A DNA stretch of 64,000 bases from Chryseobacterium koreense CCUG 49689 (GCF_001045435.1 NZ_LFNG01000004.1:186001-250000); one strand, 5' to 3'. Numbered from the stretch's first letter, positions 35,027-44,921 are shown. Program-made: numbers and translations. Notes: generated by a model from the sequence alone, not told the origin.

Positions 35027-38000
35027 CTATTGATTTGAATTGTCACGCCGTTGCATAGCGATATGCTTAATGGCGAGTTCCACGTTTCCGTCCAGTTCAG
35101 CAGCGAGCTGCATTACTTCCATTTTTTCGGTTTCTTCGGTGGTATAGGCGAGGTATTCCTCCAAACTAACTTCGGTGGCATAGACTGCCGAGTGCGTACC
35201 ACCTAAACCAATCCAGACTTCTTTGTAAAGCCTTGATGGGTCGTTGTTCATATTGATAGAAAGTACCTGCCCTTTCTCCTTATCGGTAAGCCCCAGCATT
35301 GCCTGTATATCGTCAAACTTATTCATATACTTGCGCTGGTCTAAGAGGATTTTACAATCGGAGTTGTTGATGATACTTTCTTTCACAATGGGCGACTGGA
35401 TAATATCATCGACCTCTTGCGTTACGACAATCGCTTCTCCGAAGAATTTGCGAACGGTCTTAAGTAGGCTAAGCATCCAGCGCCTTTTCGTATTGCTACG
35501 GTAGGTTTCCAAACACTCGCCCCCGAACCGGACTTACACGTCTCCGCGTATCCGGCTCTCCACTAATCTTGTCAGTCTAATGTTCCGTTATGGATTTTCT
35601 GATGACAGCTGTGGCATACAGCAACGGTCTTTCTTCTTCTCGCAATCATGTGTCTTTCCCAACTCTTTTTACCTTCAAGGTTTTTGAGTTTTCGCACATG
35701 GTGCATCACAAGCTTTTCCGTAGCTCCACATATTTCGCATTTCTCAGCTTTTAGCCTGTCTATAAGGCTTGTCCTACCTGCATCAAAGATGGAATAGGGT
35801 AAAATATCAAAGCCAGCGTCTGTCATCGGGTTCTTTCTTTTGAACCCCAAGTCGTAGAAGTATCTCTCTTTTACAACACCAGATTTAGTGGTAAACCTTA
35901 CTGTAAATTTTCCATTTCTACGATACTTGGCGTTTATCTTTCTCGTTGAACTTTTATATTTCCCAGCAAAGGTTTTGTACATACTGTACTCCATTATAAA
36001 CCTGAAGTTGTGCAGTTCAGAACAGTTGTTAGCAATAGAGAAGTAATTGTAGAACCCTCGAATTTCCCGATTATATCGGTCAAGAATTTCAAGGTCGTCA
36101 TTGAATATAAGTCCAGACCTGCTTTTTGGTTTCCAAATTTCCTTTCCATTTGGGTATCGGAATTCCAATACGCCATAGTCAAGTAATTTATTCCTCATTG
36201 TTTCTGTACTCAATTTGAGATATACCCTTTTTCCATAGGTTCTTCTCAAACGACCTGCAATATCTCTTCGCTGTGCGTTGGATTTTCTCACAAAGATTTC
36301 ATAACCAAGAAAATGTGCTGAATCTTCCGTGTGGGTAATGAGAGTTTTCTCATCTGACAGTTCCACCTTGAGCTTTTCATTAAGGAAATTTTTAATATCT
36401 TCCTTGACTGCTTTAGCATCTTGTTTACTGCCTATTATCCCAATTAGGAAATCATCTGCATATCTGACATATTTCAATCTCTTATAATCTGTGTCCATTT
36501 CCTCAGAGCTTGGGTACATTGCACGTTCCTTATCTTCTGCTTTGATCTGTTGGATCAAAACCGCTTTTTCATTTTCGTCTTCTACATACCTTAGTTTTCT
36601 TACAGTTCTTCTTCTAGCATTTTCAAAATCCATACGGACTCTACTTGGTCTGCGTTTTTCTCCCTTATCGAATTTTGTGATGTACTCTTTTATGTATTTG
36701 TCTAATCTGTCGAGGTAAATATTTGCCAGTAATGGACTAACAATACCTCCCTGCGGTGTTCCGCTATACGTTTTATTAAATTTCCAATCTTCGATGTAAC
36801 CTGCATTCAGAAACTTTCTGATTAGCCTTATAAATCTATCGTCGGAGATATGTTCTTTAAGTATGCCTATCAGCACATCATGACTGATGTTATCAAAGAA
36901 TCCTTTTATATCTCCTTCAATGAACCATTTGGCTCCATTGAATGACTTCTGAATCTGAGCCAGCGCAGTGTGACAACTACGATTTGGACGGAAACCGTGT
37001 GAGGTATATTCAAAACGTCCCTCATAAATAGCTTCCAAAATCATTCTTATCACTTCCTGCACTAATTTGTCATCAAAAGCAGGTATGCCAAGGGGGCGCA
37101 TCTTACCGTTTTTTTTCGGTATATAAATTCTCCTCGATGGCTGGGGCTGATAGCTTTCATCTTTTAATGAGGCTATCAGCTTTTCAATCCGAGATAAACT
37201 CATATTGTCAATACTTTGACCGTCTGAACCTTCCGTCATATTACCTTCTTTTGCATAAATGCGTTGATAGGCAACATAGAACATCTCTTCATTGAACAGA
37301 ATCCTGTAAAGCCTTTCAAACCTGTAGCTTGAAGTTTTACTGTGTTCCATTAGACTGTTTAATACTCTTTCTGGATTTCTCATAATGTCTCTCACATTTT
37401 CCTTTAATCGTATTAATAAAAATTAGCTGCTTCCCTTCGCCATGTACAAGGCTTTCCCTTGCTCGGACTACTACGAAAGCTCCGTTACCATGTCGGATAT
37501 TCAGAGAGCTTTACTCTCATAGCCTTTTGGCATTCCGATTTAGGTAATCCCCGTTTGCGACTTAATAACTATTGGCACGATGGATTGTCGGATACGACTT
37601 CCGTCCTTTGTACGCTTACTGCGACTGCGCTGTAATAAGTTCCTGCTCCAACCATACCAATTCACTGGTGGAGTATTACAGTATGACGATTGATAGCTAT
37701 CTTACGCCATAATTTCAAGTGGAATCGCTTGGACTATCGTTTAATCAATTCGGATTTTATCCTCATATCCATCTTTTCATCTTGCCATTCAGTAGCAGTC
37801 TGATAGCTAACTGACTTATGACTTTACCGACATGCTTCACTCCCTGTCCAGTTTCCCTTTCAGATAAGTCGGTTGATGATAGGTTTTTAAAGAACACTAA
37901 CCTAATCTCTTGCCAAAGAGATATTTACTAAGCCGCCTGTACGGGCGCACAGAGGTACTTGATGTATTCCGCCATTCCCTCTTTGGCAATCGCTTTCCAA

Positions 38001-40018
38001 GCCTCTTCAATCAGGATGAGCTTACGGATACCTTTCAGTCGGCGCATCTTGTTGATGAACACCTCCATAATGATAATCGTGACTATGGGAAAGAGGATTT
38101 TGTGGTCTTTGATGGCATCAATTTCAAACACGATAAAGCGTTTGGAAAGCAGGTCTAACTGCTTGTTTGAGTTCAGCAGGTAATCGTATTCGCCGCCTTT
38201 GTAATAAGGCTCTAATACGTTGAGGAAATTGGCAATGTCAAAGTCTTTTTCCCTTACCTGCTTTTGCTCCAATACCTTGCGGTAATCGCCTTTTACATAC
38301 TCGTAGAAGCCGTTAAATGATGGGTACACGTTTTCCGTTTTGATACGCTCGATATAACCGCTAACGGCATTGGATAATGCCACTTCTTCCGAACGGGTCG
38401 GCGGTTCATCGTCCCTTTTCCAAAGCGTTAGTATCAAAGTTTTGATACTTTCACGCTTTTCAATATCGAACACGCCGTCATCGGTATAAAAAGGGTTAAA
38501 GGCAATGGGATTGTCTTCGGTATAGGTAAAATAAACCCCGTCTTCGCCTTTGGTTTTCCCCTTAATCAATTCGCACAAACCCTGATAGGAATTACCCGTA
38601 TCTACCAACAGTACGTGTGCGCCCTGCTCGAAATACTGCCTTACCATATGGTTTGTGAAGAACGATTTACCCGAACCTGACGGACCAAGAATGAATTTGT
38701 TCCGGTTCGTGATAATGCCACGCTTCATTGGCAAATCTGATATATCCAAATGGATAGGCTTGCCTGTAAGCCTGTCCGCCATTTTTACCCCGAATGGGGA
38801 CGGCGAATTGTGGTAATTGGTTTCTTCGGTAAAGAAGCATAAGGCTGGCTCTATGAACGTGTAAAAACTTTCCTCTGCCGGAAAGTCGCCGGCATTGCCC
38901 GGCATTCCAGCCCAATACAACGTGGCAACATCCGTAGTGTTGTGGCGTGGCTTACACTCCATCAGTGCTAACGCACTACCGCAATCATTCTTTAGCTGTT
39001 TGAGTTCGGCAGGGTCTTCCGACCACGCCATAATATTAAAATGCGCACGAACAGAGGAAAGCCCGAACGAATGTGCTTCGTTCAGGTACTTTTCTATCCA
39101 CTCTTTGTTGATTTGGTTGGCACGGCTGTACCGAGCCAATGAGTGCATATTCCTTGCTGATTTTTCAAACTTTTGCAGGTTCGCTTCGCTGTTATCCAAA
39201 AACAAATACTGGTTGTAGATATGGTTGCAGCTCAACAACAACCCCACAGGTGCAGCGAACGACAAACGGCAGTCGCTACGGTCGGTAGATAGCTTTTCAA
39301 AACGTGTATCTGCCGATACCGTTCCGGGCAAATCGTCCGTATCGGACAGGGTGTGCAAAGACAACCTTTTGTTTCCGATACGGACTTCTTCAGCACCGAG
39401 TGCGATGTCCTGCATCGGCGTTCCTGCTTCCCTCGAAAGGGTAAAATACTGTTCCAGCAATCCTTGCTTTTCATTTGTACCGATGATGTCTTCTTCGCTC
39501 AATCGTTGCAGGCTCACAAAACCGCTATCGTTCACAATACGCTCAAACTGTGCTACGGCTTCCATAAAGCGATGTATCGCTTCCTTATCCCTGATTTCCT
39601 TTGGTATGAGTGTGCCTTTGCAAAGCGAACTGAAGTTGCTTTGCATACGCATACGCTCTTTGGTGGTTTTTGTCAGGAACAGGTAGCAATAGTGGTTCAG
39701 GAATGGTCGCTCGTTGAAATGGCGTTGATAAGATTTCGATAAAAAACTCTGATCTTCCTGTGCCAAATCGGGGGCGTAGCTTTCTTTGATGTACCAATCC
39801 TGTTTGTGAATGACCGTAAAATCGGGTAAGGTCTTAATCGCCTTGTGCCAAGCGGAGTGAATGGCTTCATATTCCGCAGAAGCTACCGTGAACAGTTCCG
39901 GTAAACGCACTTCAAAACAGGCGGTAATGTCCGCATCTTTGGAAAGTATGCAGTTGTTCTCTACTGCCAGCAATGGAAATTTGCTTTCCAAAGTGGAGGT
40001 CTTTGCTACATTTCTCAT
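35027..40018 (-). CDS. traG: TraG, VirB4-like conjugation ATPase, split by a group II intron
   Basis: Exon 1 is 37951-40018 and exon 2 is 35027-35463; the intron occupies 35464-37950. Joining them restores one frame of 834 residues, the size of CTnDOT TraG. Walker A ILGPSGSGKSFFTNHM lies near residue 443 and Walker B KLILIEEAWKAI near 670. Exon 1 ends after MAEYIKYL plus one base, and exon 2 supplies the two bases completing a Phe codon, then KTVRKFFGEAIVV. Unspliced, translation would stop 5 codons into the intron. TraG powers assembly of the transfer channel, so conjugation should depend on splicing. Confidence 0.85.
35525..35558 (-). ncRNA. Group II intron domain V
   Basis: The minus strand begins GAGCCGGATACGCGGAGACG and ends GTCCGGTTC: a 34-base hairpin with the GAGCC start and GGTTC end and a central GAGA tetraloop. 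This is the catalytic domain V and the most conserved part of these introns. Confidence 0.85.
35572..37395 (-). CDS. ltrA: Group II intron reverse transcriptase/maturase (LtrA-type) with HNH domain
   Basis: Residues ~60-380 are a reverse transcriptase with GTPQGGIVSPLLANIYLDRL and the catalytic YVRYADDFLIG. A maturase X domain follows, then an HNH endonuclease with paired cysteines CEICGATEKLVMHHVRKLKN and VAVCHSCHQKIHNG. At 607 residues it is complete. It helps the intron fold and splice and drives retrohoming. Because the motifs are intact, the intron may still be mobile. Confidence 0.92.
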   Translation of the reverse strand: MRDIMRNPERVLNSLMEHSKTSSYRFERLYRILFNEEMFYVAYQRIYAKEGNMTEGSDGQSIDNMSLSRIEKLIASLKDESYQPQPSRRIYIPKKNGKMRPLGIPAFDDKLVQEVIRMILEAIYEGRFEYTSHGFRPNRSCHTALAQIQKSFNGAKWFIEGDIKGFFDNISHDVLIGILKEHISDDRFIRLIRKFLNAGYIEDWKFNKTYSGTPQGGIVSPLLANIYLDRLDKYIKEYITKFDKGEKRRPSRVRMDFENARRRTVRKLRYVEDENEKAVLIQQIKAEDKERAMYPSSEEMDTDYKRLKYVRYADDFLIGIIGSKQDAKAVKEDIKNFLNEKLKVELSDEKTLITHTEDSAHFLGYEIFVRKSNAQRRDIAGRLRRTYGKRVYLKLSTETMRNKLLDYGVLEFRYPNGKEIWKPKSRSGLIFNDDLEILDRYNREIRGFYNYFSIANNCSELHNFRFIMEYSMYKTFAGKYKSSTRKINAKYRRNGKFTVRFTTKSGVVKERYFYDLGFKRKNPMTDAGFDILPYSIFDAGRTSLIDRLKAEKCEICGATEKLVMHHVRKLKNLEGKKSWERHMIARRRKTVAVCHSCHQKIHNGTLD

Positions 40019-40347
40019 ACGGCTTTTGGTTTAGAAGTGAATTTTAAATACCTGTGTACAGGCTTGCGGCAGATGATGTATCGAGGATGCCGTTTTCTTG
40101 CACCCACTTTCATCAGCCCGTGTTCGCCGTACTTTTGGTTCAGTGAAAAGGTCTGCCATACGATGAGCGAAGCACCCCCTGCTCCGATGAACAGGCAGAT
40201 GTAAGAGTTTACGCCTGCCATATACAGTATCATCACGAGAATAAGCGTACCGAGCAGTCCGCCTGCGAAAATGAACAGGTATTGCGCTTTCAATCCTTTG
40301 AACTCTACTGTACGCCCAATGCCTTTGTTAATATTGTAACTATTCAT
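40015..40347 (-). CDS. traF: TraF (DUF4133), VirB3-like small membrane protein
   Basis: From the ATG at 40347 the protein is MNSYNINKGIGRTVEFKGLK, with two adjacent hydrophobic helices, and 110 residues. A longer frame would overlap traE, so this start is preferred. The stop overlaps the traG start by 4 bases. DUF4133 proteins are the TraF of CTnDOT and resemble VirB3, helping the VirB4-like ATPase sit at the membrane. Confidence 0.85.
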   Translation of the reverse strand: MNSYNINKGIGRTVEFKGLKAQYLFIFAGGLLGTLILVMILYMAGVNSYICLFIGAGGASLIVWQTFSLNQKYGEHGLMKVGARKRHPRYIICRKPVHRYLKFTSKPKAV

Positions 40348-40357
40348 AAGCAAAGGA

Positions 40358-40663
40358 TTACAGGAAGAATGAACGCAGGATGGTAGCGGCAACAATCAGG
40401 AAGATACACGCACCAAACCAGCTTGCCGCAGTCTTGCTCGTGTCAGGGTCGCCGGAGCTGAATTTGTTATACACCTTAACGCCTCCGATGAGCCCAACCA
40501 CCGCACCGATGGCGTAGATTAATTGGGTGGCGGGGTCGAAATAGCTTGTTACCATTTGAGTAGCTTCGTTGATACCTGCCGAACCGTTTCCCTGTGCGAA
40601 CGCACCAATTCCTGACAGCATCGCCACGGCTGCCAGCAAAACTTTTTTTCTCTGTTTTTCCAT
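40358..40663 (-). CDS. traE: TraE (DUF4134), small membrane protein
   Basis: The signal peptide MEKQRKKVLLAAVAMLSGIG is followed by two helices (LIYAIGAVVGLIGGVKVYNK and ACIFLIVAATILRSFFL). This is the DUF4134/TraE pattern of 101 residues, VirB2-like in layout. It is the first gene of the traE-Q transcript. A repeat array lies 91-125 bases upstream, and beyond it a divergent defence-like operon starts. Confidence 0.88.
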   Translation of the reverse strand: MEKQRKKVLLAAVAMLSGIGAFAQGNGSAGINEATQMVTSYFDPATQLIYAIGAVVGLIGGVKVYNKFSSGDPDTSKTAASWFGACIFLIVAATILRSFFL

Positions 40664-40753
40664 AATTGAAACACATTTATTTGTTACATTTTATCCCGCA
40701 CCTTGCGAGCTTTCGGGACAAATGTCTTGTGGAAAAAGAGGCGTTATAAGAAA

Positions 40754-40788
40754 GTGGCAGTCAAAGGAAGTGTTTGGCTGTGAGTGGC
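40754..40788 (-). promoter_or_regulatory. 10-bp-periodic GCCAAACACT array upstream of traE
   Basis: On the minus strand it reads as units GCCACTCACA, GCCAAACACT, TCCTTTGACT, GCCAC. It is followed by TTTCTTATAA, much like the sequence after the matching array ahead of the coupling protein. It is 91-125 bases from the traE ATG. Confidence 0.55.
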
Positions 40789-40852
40789 TTTGTTGGTGGG
40801 AATTTTCAGAACGAGAGTGGAAATTTTCAAATGCTTTTTATACAATTTACAG

Positions 40853-40883
40853 TTGGTTCAATGCAACTTTTAAATTACATTTG
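40853..40883 (+). promoter_or_regulatory. Promoter of the ABC-3C-like operon
   Basis: TTGG at 40853-40856 and TACATTTG at 40876-40883 are 19 bases apart and fit the Bacteroidota -33 (TTTG) and -7 (TAnnTTTG) pattern. The ATG of the first gene is 38 bases after the -7 box. The operon therefore has its own promoter, pointing away from traE. Confidence 0.65.
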
Positions 40884-40920
40884 TACATTCGTAATAAAGT
40901 CAATTTTAATCCTTTTTGAG

Positions 40921-41136
40921 ATGAAAATATCAGGCAGACATATTGGAGAAATGCTGAAGGAAGCCAGAGAACAAAGACAGCTAACTCAAGAACAATTAGC
41001 CCAAAAAGTGGGTAAGAAAAGGAGTTACATTTCTAAGGTTGAAACTGATTATGGCAATAATATCAAACTTCAAACCCTTAAAGAGATAGTAGAAAAGGGA
41101 TTTGACGGTACAGTTAAAATTAATTTGGAACTCTGA
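40921..41136 (+). CDS. XRE-family helix-turn-helix regulator
   Basis: The start at ATG 40921 follows the promoter; an upstream extension would run through the promoter and is rejected. The 71-residue protein contains HIGEMLKEAREQRQLTQEQL and KKRSYISKVETDYGNNIKLQ, a Cro/C1-type HTH. It ends 7 bases before the next gene, so it is probably the autoregulator of the five-gene operon, as in many conflict systems. Confidence 0.85.
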   Translation: MKISGRHIGEMLKEAREQRQLTQEQLAQKVGKKRSYISKVETDYGNNIKLQTLKEIVEKGFDGTVKINLEL

Positions 41137-41143
41137 TTTGTAT

Positions 41144-42040
41144 ATGGATAAATTATTGAAGAACGCTTTTAAAATGCAAATTCAATCCAAAGAAGGATTT
41201 GAGTTCGAAGAATTTATTGATGAACTGTTTCTTTTGAAATATGGCGTTGATAACTATACGCCCATTAGAAGGAATAAGGATAAAGGCAATGACGGTACTA
41301 TTTTACCCGAACAAAAAATATTGGCTTGTTACGCACCAAGAAAATATAGCAAAACTGATTTTGAAACGAAAGTTTTAGGGGCAACAAACAAAGAAGGAGA
41401 TTTCGAAAAATACCAGAAAAACTGGAAAGACAAATTTCCAAATTGGGAAATGTACGTAAACCACGAAGTATCACCGGAACAATTTACGCTAATTCAGAGT
41501 TTGGACGGCGATACTTCGATTAAGGGTATAGACCAAATTCTTTCTATTGTTGATGAACTTGTATCAAGTAAAAAAAGAAAACTTGCAGCTTATTTGGGGA
41601 TTGAGAACTTTTTTATACAGGACTATATTCAGGAAATTATTAATGACTTATTGAATGCTTCAAGCGAAGAAGATAAGGCTCTGCATTTCGACAGGAAATC
41701 ATTAGTCCCTCCCCAAAAGAAAATCGAACTCAACTTTGAGCAGGAAGATTGGGATGGAATGAACTCGGAAATGGTACTGGTTATGGCAGAATTTAACACG
41801 ATTACCAATATACTTTCGGGATATAACGATGATGAGATTAATACCCTGAAAAGAAGAGTTATAAATGATTACAATAAACTTTCAGGAAATTTCAAGGATA
41901 GATTATATAATCTAACCGACCAATATACAACAGCATATGGAAACATTAAAGATGATGAATATGTGAAGTGTGTAAAATCTATATTGCTTTATATGTTTGA
42001 GCAGTGTTTAATAGGCAGAAAAACAGAAAATGAACTATGA
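41144..42040 (+). CDS. ABC-3C-like third component, nuclease-like N-terminus
   Basis: The ATG at 41144 (MDKLLKNAFKMQIQSKEG) gives 298 residues. An E-rich helix is followed by GNDG (48-51) and CYAP (62-65); the strings echo a restriction-nuclease-like N-terminal domain of ABC-3C effector proteins, but the usual Q/E-x-K is replaced by CYAP. The C-terminal half is helical and would be the ABC-3C-specific domain. The name is assigned from neighbours and general layout, with a search needed. Its stop overlaps the next start by 4 bases. Confidence 0.5.
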   Translation: MDKLLKNAFKMQIQSKEGFEFEEFIDELFLLKYGVDNYTPIRRNKDKGNDGTILPEQKILACYAPRKYSKTDFETKVLGATNKEGDFEKYQKNWKDKFPNWEMYVNHEVSPEQFTLIQSLDGDTSIKGIDQILSIVDELVSSKKRKLAAYLGIENFFIQDYIQEIINDLLNASSEEDKALHFDRKSLVPPQKKIELNFEQEDWDGMNSEMVLVMAEFNTITNILSGYNDDEINTLKRRVINDYNKLSGNFKDRLYNLTDQYTTAYGNIKDDEYVKCVKSILLYMFEQCLIGRKTENEL

Positions 42041-42327
42041 TATTACCGCAGCCAGAAAGCAATCTTAAAACCAATCTTATGGTATTGGGAGCAGATATTA
42101 TTAGTATTATGGGCAATTCCCCTTTTAAAAACAAATATACCATCGTGGATGATATAATGAATAAGTTTTTAAACAGGGATAAAGATAGAACACCCGACCT
42201 TTTTCTGTATGCTTTAACCTTTTTGCATACAATTGGCAGTATTGAGAAAAAAGGATATAAAATTAAATTGGTAAAGAAAGAAAGCCAAGAAGAAAATCAA
42301 ACAAGTTTATTCGACAATGTTAATTAG
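42037..42327 (+). CDS. ABC-3C-like middle component (MC6-like)
   Basis: The 96-residue protein begins MILPQPESNLKTNLMVLGAD and continues LFLYALTFLHTIGSIEKKGY, the layout of the small middle components of ABC-3C systems (possibly MC6). It overlaps both neighbours (4 and 11 bases), so the three products are made in step, as expected for a complex. No catalytic motif is expected or seen. The family assignment is from recall. Confidence 0.5.
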   Translation: MILPQPESNLKTNLMVLGADIISIMGNSPFKNKYTIVDDIMNKFLNRDKDRTPDLFLYALTFLHTIGSIEKKGYKIKLVKKESQEENQTSLFDNVN

Positions 42328-44092
42328 AATATATTCAGAAACCAACCTTATAGATGCTGTTCCATTTCACAATGGAATAAACATCATATTGGGCAAATAC
42401 TCTGGGGATAAAGAAGCACGAGGGATTAATGGTATTGGCAAATCTACGTTGGTCAGGCTTGTTGATTTTACCTTACTAAGCGGTAAAGCAGAAAAAAGAT
42501 TTGCTCAAAAAAAGTATGACTTTTTACGTGAGGATGAACACACGATTACTTTAGAAATTGAAGTACAGGAACAAAAATATTTTCTCAAGAGGGGCTTTGC
42601 CGATACAAAAAAAATATTTTTCGGGAAGCGACCGGATGCTCTCGATGAATATGAAAAATCTGAAATGCCGAAATTGCTGGAAGGGATATTTTTTCCGACA
42701 GAGAACAACGAAGTATTCTTTGAGGGAAAAAGATATGGAACGTTGATGGAATTTTTTGTTAAGGATGACTTGCAAAGTCAGCAGAGAGTTGACCCTTTAA
42801 ATTTTGTTTCTTATAACGCCAATGCAAGAGAAAAGGCGTTGTATAATTTTTATTTGCTTAATCTCCCGACTAAAACACTTTTAAAATATAACGAAGTTTC
42901 TTCTGAATATGAAAGATACAATAATACAGTAAAATCATTATCAGAAAAGGTTAAGGCAGATACAGGGAAAGATATTCAGGAGTTTAGAACCGAGCGGCTA
43001 AAAATCGAAAAAGATATTGTAGCACTTGAGAATAGCCTGAAAGAGTACAACTTTCTTGCTAATCACAAAGAGATAGAGCAAAAGCTAAATCAGGTTATAT
43101 CTGAAATTAACGAGCAATCTGTCATCTATCATAATACAAACCGTAAATTAGAAAAACTCAAATCCTCTTACAATGATGTAACATCTATCGACCTGGACAA
43201 AATTCGTAAGCTCTACAATGAAACCGTATCTACATTTGGCAACTTTGTAAAAAAGAGTTTAGATGAAGTTATAGACTTTAAAAAACAACTTCTGGCGAAT
43301 AGAAATAAATATTTATTGGAAGAAGAAAAGAAATTACAATCATCAATAGACCAAAGTTTAACACAGCTTGAAAAATTAGAAAAGAACAGGAGCCAATTAT
43401 TTTCATTGCTAAAAGAGAGAGGTGCATTGGACAGGATTGAGAGTACCTACGAAAGATTAGTGAATGAAAAAACACTTTTAGAACGGAACACCTCAATTGT
43501 AAGGGAAATTGACGAAATAGAGGAAATATTAGGAAATTCCAATATTGTCATTGCAGAATTAAAGAGAGATATTGTTAGTGAACTAAATAAGCAACAAACC
43601 TATCTTGATGAGTTGAGATTATTATTTCAGCAAATTCTTGAAAATGCTATCTATTTGGATGAAGAATTTGATAATTCTTATTTTAATATCACATTAAACT
43701 CTACTTCGCCAAGAAATCAGTTGCCATTTAAAATAAGTCTGGAAATTCCAAAAGCAGATGCTTTGGGACAGGAACGTTTGAAAATTGTAGCGTATGATTT
43801 AATGGTATTCTTAAAAAGCAGGATTGATAAACGCAATATCCCTGATTTTCTTGTACACGATGGTGTATTTCACGCCATATCATACAAAACAATATCCAAT
43901 GTCCTGAACTATATGTACCACAAATCGAACGAGCTGCATAACTTTCAATATATACTTACTTTCAATGAAGATGAAATTGATTTAAACGGCGATGAAAATA
44001 AGTTTGGAAAGTTTGATTTTGATTGGTCAAAACAAGTGATTGCTGAATATTCAGATACCGAACAGGAAACAATTTTTAAACGATTTTTTTAG
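42317..44092 (+). CDS. ABC-type SMC-like ATPase with DUF2326-like C-terminus
   Basis: Walker A GINGIGKSTLVRLVDF is at residues ~36-50. A coiled-coil region (~190-430) separates it from a C-terminal domain with FLVHDGVFHAISYKTISNVL and YILTFNEDEIDLN, which fits DUF2326. This is the RecN/SMC-like ATPase of ABC-3C systems. At 591 residues it is normal. The next gene begins on the base after its stop, so translation is coupled. Confidence 0.75.
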   Translation: MLIRIYSETNLIDAVPFHNGINIILGKYSGDKEARGINGIGKSTLVRLVDFTLLSGKAEKRFAQKKYDFLREDEHTITLEIEVQEQKYFLKRGFADTKKIFFGKRPDALDEYEKSEMPKLLEGIFFPTENNEVFFEGKRYGTLMEFFVKDDLQSQQRVDPLNFVSYNANAREKALYNFYLLNLPTKTLLKYNEVSSEYERYNNTVKSLSEKVKADTGKDIQEFRTERLKIEKDIVALENSLKEYNFLANHKEIEQKLNQVISEINEQSVIYHNTNRKLEKLKSSYNDVTSIDLDKIRKLYNETVSTFGNFVKKSLDEVIDFKKQLLANRNKYLLEEEKKLQSSIDQSLTQLEKLEKNRSQLFSLLKERGALDRIESTYERLVNEKTLLERNTSIVREIDEIEEILGNSNIVIAELKRDIVSELNKQQTYLDELRLLFQQILENAIYLDEEFDNSYFNITLNSTSPRNQLPFKISLEIPKADALGQERLKIVAYDLMVFLKSRIDKRNIPDFLVHDGVFHAISYKTISNVLNYMYHKSNELHNFQYILTFNEDEIDLNGDENKFGKFDFDWSKQVIAEYSDTEQETIFKRFF

Positions 44093-44905
44093 ATGGCGAA
44101 CTATCAACTACCTCCTTTAAAAGATGAAAGGTTATTTGAGGAACTTACTTGTGATTTATTCAATTTTGTAGAGAATACTTCGTCATATGAGAATACAGAC
44201 TTTCAGACGTTTGGTGTAAAAGGACAAAATCAGAAAGGAATTGATGTCTTTTCTACTAAAACCAAAACGGTTATTCAATGCAAATTGAAGAGCATTGGAA
44301 GAAAGGATGAAACTATCAGGAAAAATCTAATTCAGGATATAAACACCGATTTAGAAAAATCGAGGGACTTAGCTATTGATTTCGACAAATTTGTTTTTGT
44401 TTCTACCTTCCGTGACGATGTGCAAATACAGGAATACCTCAATCAAATCAGAAAAGAAAAGGAACTTCCATTTCATTTATATTATTGGGGATGGGACACC
44501 GTTACAAAGCATATTGAACAATCAGAGGCTTTGCTACATAAGTATTTTCCAAAGTTTGTAAAAAAATCCAAGCCTGTAAAAGCAAAAATTGAATTACCTG
44601 ACGGAGCATTGGGGAAAGAGCTTTCTAAGAAGAACTATATTGATTATTTAAAAAAAAGATATGGCGATTGGAAACAAATTGAACTAAGTAAAAAGGGAGA
44701 AAAATTCAACTGGGCTGCTTTTACTATTTCATTATCTAAAAGATATAAAGCATCAGGAATTAATTATATTGATGTTCGGCATTTTGATGATTTAGCATCC
44801 TATCTAAAAAGCCGGATTGATTGCACAATTATGGGAAAAGTGAACAAGTCTAAAGGAATAAAAAACTATTCTGCGTTTGAAGAGTTCTCGGAAAACGGAA
44901 TTTAA
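44093..44905 (+). CDS. Mrr-like PD-(D/E)XK restriction-type endonuclease
   Basis: FEELTCDLFNFVE, then GID (Asp51) and VIQCKLK (Gln62-x-Lys64), reproduce the E...D...Q-x-K core of Mrr-type nucleases. At 270 residues, the C-terminal part (residues ~150-270) is helical with no known motif. It is the last gene of the operon and is coupled to the ATPase (TAGATG). It probably is the effector that cuts DNA or RNA, or a fourth component beyond the standard three. Confidence 0.7.
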   Translation: MANYQLPPLKDERLFEELTCDLFNFVENTSSYENTDFQTFGVKGQNQKGIDVFSTKTKTVIQCKLKSIGRKDETIRKNLIQDINTDLEKSRDLAIDFDKFVFVSTFRDDVQIQEYLNQIRKEKELPFHLYYWGWDTVTKHIEQSEALLHKYFPKFVKKSKPVKAKIELPDGALGKELSKKNYIDYLKKRYGDWKQIELSKKGEKFNWAAFTISLSKRYKASGINYIDVRHFDDLASYLKSRIDCTIMGKVNKSKGIKNYSAFEEFSENGI

Positions 44906-44921
44906 AAAGACAAAGGGAAGT

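Larger units (their letters stand above)
35464..37950 (-). mobile_element. Group II intron inserted in traG
   Basis: The 5' end begins GTGCG (consensus GUGYG) and the 3' end reads ...CCTAC (AY). A domain V helix is present at 35525-35558, and an LtrA-type ORF lies inside. The 2487-base element is in the same orientation as traG, so it can be spliced from the pre-mRNA. Domain VI-like sequence follows domain V over 61 bases, similar in layout to the Lactococcus Ll.LtrB end. Confidence 0.88.

Noticed and set aside
35027-35512. Reading the 3' piece of traG as an independent gene
   Set aside because: Its first ~17 codons are the end of the intron; after splicing it is exon 2 of traG.
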